A DNA stretch of 64,000 nucleotides from Gnetum montanum (taxonomy: Eukaryota; Streptophyta; Gnetopsida; Gnetales; Gnetaceae), in NCBI GenBank assembly GCA_015680685.1, contig MNCI01003975.1, positions 1,710,704-1,774,703 on the forward strand. Reading direction: 5' to 3'. Each line of letters opens with the position of its first letter. Positions within the stretch are counted from its first letter, which is position 1. Position numbers and translations under genes: made by a program. The notes beneath the pieces were generated by a model. It had not been told where the DNA came from. It saw only the letters and a program-made list of their open reading frames with translations, and searched no databases. Shown one piece after another: positions 59,791 to 64,000 of this stretch.

Positions 59791-61679
59791 CCATTCTAGG
59801 CCCTCAATTCTTTTTGAATTTTTGTTTTACACATTTTTGTTTTACACATTTTTCCAACTTTTCTGATTGTTCTTTTACACCATCCTTCATATTTTTACTA
59901 TTTCTTTGTTTGCTTGATTGCTTTTATTCGTCATCCAATAAGTGCTCATGATGGTGGATTGAATTATATCATTTTGATTGATAATGTTTGGTTTTTACCT
60001 TTGAATTTTGATGCTAATATTAAGGTATGGTTCTTTTGGTAAAACAGGCAATGAGTCCATGTCGTCGACTCATCCATACAACTCTATGATCTCCTTTGGC
60101 TTGGAACTATACAGTCCCTTTTTCTAAGTAAACTTGTTAATGAATTGGTGGTTGGATATTTTTCAAACCAAGGAAAGACTCAAAGGATGAAAAGGATGTG
60201 ACTTCAAGGGGATTCGGTGCATTTGTGTTGGCCATTCTCTTGGGTGCTTGGATGCTTTTTCTTGGGTTTTCTGGCCATTCTAACATTGTTCAAAAATTAG
60301 GAAGCTAAGTGAATAAAAATAAGTCTTTACATGGTGTGGTTCTCATGCAAAAAAAAAAACAAAAAAACAAAAGTGAGAATTCAAAGCACACCTCTTAGAA
60401 ATAATAAAGCAATATAGGCTACAAGAATTAGTTATGGAATTGAAAAGACATGATACCCATGCCTAAAGGTTCCCTCTAACTAAGACCCTTTCTCACTTCT
60501 TGCTTCTCCATCTCGCTCTCCTTGGAACAGTGATGACTCTTTGTGGAAGCATTCTTGTTGCTTCAAGAGGATGGATTGGCCAAGTGTATTGATGTGAGGT
60601 CACTGAATGTGGTTGGTTTGAGTCTGGATCTGGGATGATTTCTACTCAGTTATCTTAACAATGAAATACACAAGGGGCTTTACACAACCTTGGTCTTGGG
60701 ATTCCATTCCATTCTCTCCTCTCCATCTTTCTTCCCATTTTCCACCTCATTGTTGGTTTTATCATTAGTCCATTCTGGGTTGATGCATTATTTTTCTTTG
60801 GTGAATTCTTATGGGTAAGTTTTTAACTCTTGCTTCCAAATGACATTCCTAGAGCCTATGGACTCTTTGGTTTGTGGGTTTGTTAGGGCATAAAGGGCAT
60901 GAGCCTGCTTTGGGGAGGACCCACTGGAATTTTTTTTTAGTGCAATTGTTAACTTCTTTTCCTTAAACATTTCTTAAAATCAATCATTTCTTATTTCATC
61001 CCCATCCATGACATCCATTTTATTGGTGTTTCCATTGATATTTTTCATCTTTCTTGTTCCTCATGTTTTTTCAATCTTATAGCTACCGGAGATTCACTCT
61101 TAGTCGTGGGGGCCATGGCACAAATTTTTTAATTTTTTTCATTTTACTAATTACCTAACCCCTACACCTTGGATAGTTGCCAGTGATAAATCTCTCAACT
61201 AATTTCTGCCATAACCACAACTCAGCCAATGTGCTTTATATCGAGGCAAGGTATCAACTGCATTGTGGATCCTTGCTCATTTGTGACTATGTTGTGTGTG
61301 CATATGGCAATCATACAAACAATGGACTAGGCTTAGAGGAAACACTCAGGATGGACCAGAACTGGAGCATTTACGAAAGGAGCAAGTTTGGTAGCATGGC
61401 TATGGATAAACAATGGAAGGCACAATCTTGGCATTGGTGGCAACATGCTTTATCTTCTTTCTCTCTCTTTCTCTTCAAGCTACCAAATAAGGCTTCGATG
61501 TCATTTATGTACAAGTGTTCACCACAATGGTCATGAACACTAATGTTGTAATATGATTATTGATCCATTCATTGGGCACGTTGAGTCTGTCATCCCATTC
61601 CACCGTTAGTTTTCAGTTAGTCAATAATCCCATACCTTCCCAATATTTTGTAAGGAACTCAAGGACAAATTTTCATTCA
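59791..61679 (+). other. Element G 3' spacer
   Basis: 1.9 kb, mostly non-coding, with an A-run (60350-60375) and homology to 40800-41260 of element F. A 119-codon open frame (61177-61536) has no recognisable domain and no counterpart in element F, so I do not call it a gene. Confidence 0.5.
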
Positions 61680-61691
61680 GTCGTGGGGGTA
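61680..61691 (+). promoter_or_regulatory. Element G polypurine-like tract
   Basis: A gtcgtgggggta stretch directly before the LTR TG, at the position where plus-strand priming is expected. Confidence 0.5.
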
Positions 61692-62565
61692 TGATGAGAG
61701 CAGTTACTCTAGCAGTTTATTCTAATTATTAAAGTAGTTACTCTAGTGGTTTATTCTAATTATTAGAGTGGTTACTCTAATTATTAAAGTAGTTGCTCCC
61801 AAGCCTATAAATACAATGCCGAGGTGCAAAATTGAGAAGAGTCTTGTAGCAATCAAGTAGCAAAACTCTTGTAGTCTGTTTGAAGGTTAGAGTATTTTCT
61901 AAGTGCCCATAGTAGGAGGTCAAAGTGTGGACTGATCTTTATTCAAGCATTGTGTACCTAAGCACACCTTGTATACAACAATAAAGACAAGCTCTTTGAT
62001 TCATCCTTGCAACACTTGAGATTTGTTTTCTTACACATTTCTTTTATTTTATTTTCTTATGCATCAATTTTACTTTATTTTATTTTATGCACTTTACATT
62101 TCTATTATTAGCATTTTGATCAATTAAGCAAATCATTAAATTACACTCAGTACGATCACTTCGAACATGCGTGTAACACTTGGTAACCCAATAACAATTA
62201 ATGTTTGGTAATCCCAGTAGTGTTGCACTGGTTCAGGATGTGTACGGCAAGTGAGAATGGATACTAGTGTTAGGATTAATAGCCTAGTTAATCAGTAGTT
62301 AACTTAAATTAGTCACTTAGTTATCTCTCTCTCCTCCCTTATTAGCAGTAGGACATAAAAACATAAAAGCTATAAAAATCATATGCCCCAAGCTTACTTA
62401 ACCATACAATCATGATATACAAGCAAGCTTGGGAAGACAACGATCAACCAACCTATCCTTGTTTGACAAAGGTGCATAGGCACTTAGTCCTTGGAATTTA
62501 GCCCGATCATGCATGAAACACTCATATTCGTATGGTTGAGCATAGGGGTAACTCGCCGCTCATCA
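61692..62565 (+). repeat. Element G 3' LTR
   Basis: 874 bp, partner of 52454-53408. It has three 34-bp U3 units rather than five, which accounts for most of the length difference. TATA box at 61806 and AATAAA at 61980 are retained. Confidence 0.9.
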
Positions 62566-62962
62566 ATTATTCATGTATTCCTTTGGAATGGGTTTAACCT
62601 ATGTCATTTAAGGTCAAGTTTAGAGTTTTTGTCAGGCATGGAGTTTAGAATGGCAAGTGATGAGAGCCAGATGAAGTGAGACAAGAAGGGATTGATCATC
62701 CCTTCAATTGGATAACCTAACTGTTGTGGCATTGCCAGATTGCCTCTAAGGCTTAAGTGACATGGAAAGATAACTCAGAGGACGTTATAGTAAATCACTC
62801 TTATTAATAAAATTTTTATTTTTGTTTTCTTTCCTATTTCATGTACCAATTATTCATTATTCAAAGTATTTTATGATATTTCTATTATATTACTTATGAA
62901 TGTGATGAATTAAGAGATGAATGATTGTGTTTTTATGACATCCAAGAATGGGATGCCACATT

Positions 62963-62977
62963 TGGTATTGGAGAAAA
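62963..62977 (+). promoter_or_regulatory. Primer-binding site of the third element A copy
   Basis: TGGTATTGGAGAAAA lies two bases after the LTR end at 62960, the same spacing as in element A. It is a decayed initiator-Met site. The interior of this element continues to the window end. Confidence 0.6.
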
Positions 62978-63131
62978 ACCATGACTTAGGAGCCAAATTG
63001 GAAGAAAATATTATTTTATTATTATTATAAGAAATGGAAGTACACCCAAGCAAGAATACATATAAAGGAAGAAGCAAAACACAAAAATTAGGAAGATGCA
63101 GAATAAGGAAAATAAGAAGCATAAATAGTGG

Positions 63132-63950
63132 TTAGTTATTTTGCTGGAATGCATCAAGAAGGTCTAGAAATATCTTCAATTGTGCTCCTTGTTTTTCATC
63201 AATGGCATCTTTTTTGCTGAGCACCCTTTTGCATCCCACCAAGCCATCACACAATTCCTTCATATACTTACTAGTATTCTTTGCTACAGTCATTGCCTCC
63301 TCCTTCTTTTTTACTTGGGTCTCCAACACATCCATTTGAAAAGATCAATCTTCCATGTCTTGTTGTTACTCTTTTTCTTTCTTCTACACACACAAAAACA
63401 GGATTCAAAATTATGAATTATGAATAAGAAGATCAAATGAATTAAAGAAAAAGAAGAGCAGAAATACTCACTCACAGCCAATCAGTCTCCACTTGAAGGA
63501 ATCATTCACAAGTTAATAGATGGTAAGTAAGACATGTCGCACTCTCCAACTCTCCAAAGAGTTGCTTCAGATTTTTGACAACCTCTGGAGCATCTTCAGG
63601 AATTGGATAAAAGGACGATGAAGTAGCCATCTATACCCATTCATAATATTTCTTGAAGTCACATGATCTAGAGTCTTGTATGTGGAATGTCTCTTTGCAA
63701 ATGAAGTAAGTAATATTCCTCATGATCCATTCATCCAGATGTTGAAAAATAACGAGTTCCTCCTCAATAGCCATCACCATCTATCCAAGTGAGTAGGGGA
63801 AACCTAAGATAGAGACTGAAGAAGTTACTGGAATAGACCTAGAAACTACTATCGGCACTACTTGTAGTAAGGAACCCCTTACTATGGTTGCATGAATAGA
63901 TTATGTTGCATGTGTAGATGTCATATGTGGTGATCTAGATGAAGGGGGTG
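63132..63950 (-). pseudogene. Coding-like fragments antisense to the third element A copy, unknown family
   Basis: On the minus strand an open stretch around 63790-63500 reads MAIEEELVIFQHLDEWIMRN, then FHIQDSRSCDFKKYYEWV and FYPIPEDAPEVVKNLKQLFG. A GTGAGT at about 63475 and a pyrimidine-rich tract ending in TGTAG at about 63385 look like intron borders. A second open stretch (63335-63132) reads MDVLETQVKKKEEAMTVAKN and ends LDAFQQNN; it is charged and coiled-coil-like. The possible intron and the antisense sense would mean DNA-level rather than RNA-level capture, or an unrelated transposon. I do not recognise the family. Confidence 0.4.
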
Positions 63951-64000
63951 AAAACTAGAGAAGTGGAAGTTTGTTCAACACCAATGATTATAGTAAGACA

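Larger units (their letters stand above)
52454..62565 (+). mobile_element. Element G: full-length Athila/Tat-type Ty3/gypsy retrotransposon
   Basis: LTRs at 52454-53408 and 61692-62565 (TGATRAGAGCAG...CTCATCA) are flanked by a perfect TSD, ATTAT (52449-52453 and 62566-62570). The plus-strand order is PBS 53410, gag, protease, RT, RNase H, integrase, then a 1.9-kb spacer and a G-rich tract before the 3' LTR. The reading frames carry far fewer lesions than the other elements, and the LTRs are visibly similar, so this is one of the younger insertions here. Stops and frameshifts still prevent a full polyprotein. Protease-RT-RNaseH-integrase order and a tRNA-Asp-type PBS place it in the Athila/Tat branch. 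Confidence 0.9.
52357..62960 (+). repeat. Third copy of the element A LTR, plus orientation, split by element G
   Basis: The pieces 52357-52453 and 62571-62960 together form a ~490-bp LTR that starts TGTAATGTTCCATCCC and ends GGGATGCCACA. It aligns with the reverse complement of 3891-4463, including the blocks 'atcccttc', 'ggattgcctctaagg' and 'gacatccaagaatgggatg'. A PBS follows directly, so it is a 5' LTR. Element G is inserted inside it with TSD ATTAT. Confidence 0.75.

Noticed and set aside
61177-61536. A 119-codon open frame in the element G spacer as an extra gene
   Set aside because: No recognisable motif and no counterpart in element F; the length is plausible by chance.

Overview
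This window is AT-rich nuclear DNA from a plant, and I find no intact host gene in it. It is a graveyard of nested retroelements. Five LTR-retrotransposon lineages are recognisable from paired LTRs, target-site duplications (TSDs), tRNA primer-binding sites (PBS) and broken gag/pol reading frames. There is also a 5'-truncated Penelope-like element (PLE) with a GIY-YIG endonuclease domain. GIY-YIG PLEs in land plants are, as I recall, best known from conifers. Together with the very high repeat load and old, diverged LTRs, this makes a conifer or other large-genome gymnosperm the best guess. That is an inference.

Layout. 1-3890: a diverged direct-repeat pair and no genes. 3891-22521 (minus): element A, an LTR element with TSD TTATG/TTTTG and an iMet-type PBS but no gag or pol. 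Its interior holds fragments of host genes: a CCR4-type deadenylase, an ANKRD13-like ankyrin protein, a 5S rRNA-derived sequence and an unidentified open frame. Nested inside A, within the deadenylase fragment, is element B (4971-17293, minus). B is a Tat-like gag-protease-only element whose 3' region carries an 11-unit, ~192-bp satellite with a palindromic core. 23140-28581 (minus): element C, a Ty1/copia-type element with gag but no visible pol. 30373-32325 (plus): element D, the 5' half of a Ty3/gypsy element. 32950-33785 (minus): the Penelope remnant. 34636-36333 (plus): a tRNA-derived SINE-like sequence, then element E, an Athila-like PBS plus gag/protease remnant. 36894-49084 (minus): element F, with TSD ATAAC. 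49090-52356: nothing recognised. 52454-62565 (plus): element G, with TSD ATTAT, full length and of the same family as F. G sits inside a third copy of the element A LTR (52357-62960), whose interior runs off the right end of the window.

How the parts relate. F and G are sibling Athila/Tat-type elements in opposite orientation, each with different lesions in the catalytic residues of protease, reverse transcriptase, RNase H or integrase. A, B and C lack pol and would have had to be mobilised in trans. The order of events can be read from the nesting: A captured cargo and inserted, then B inserted into A's cargo; G inserted into another A-family LTR; F inserted downstream of E.
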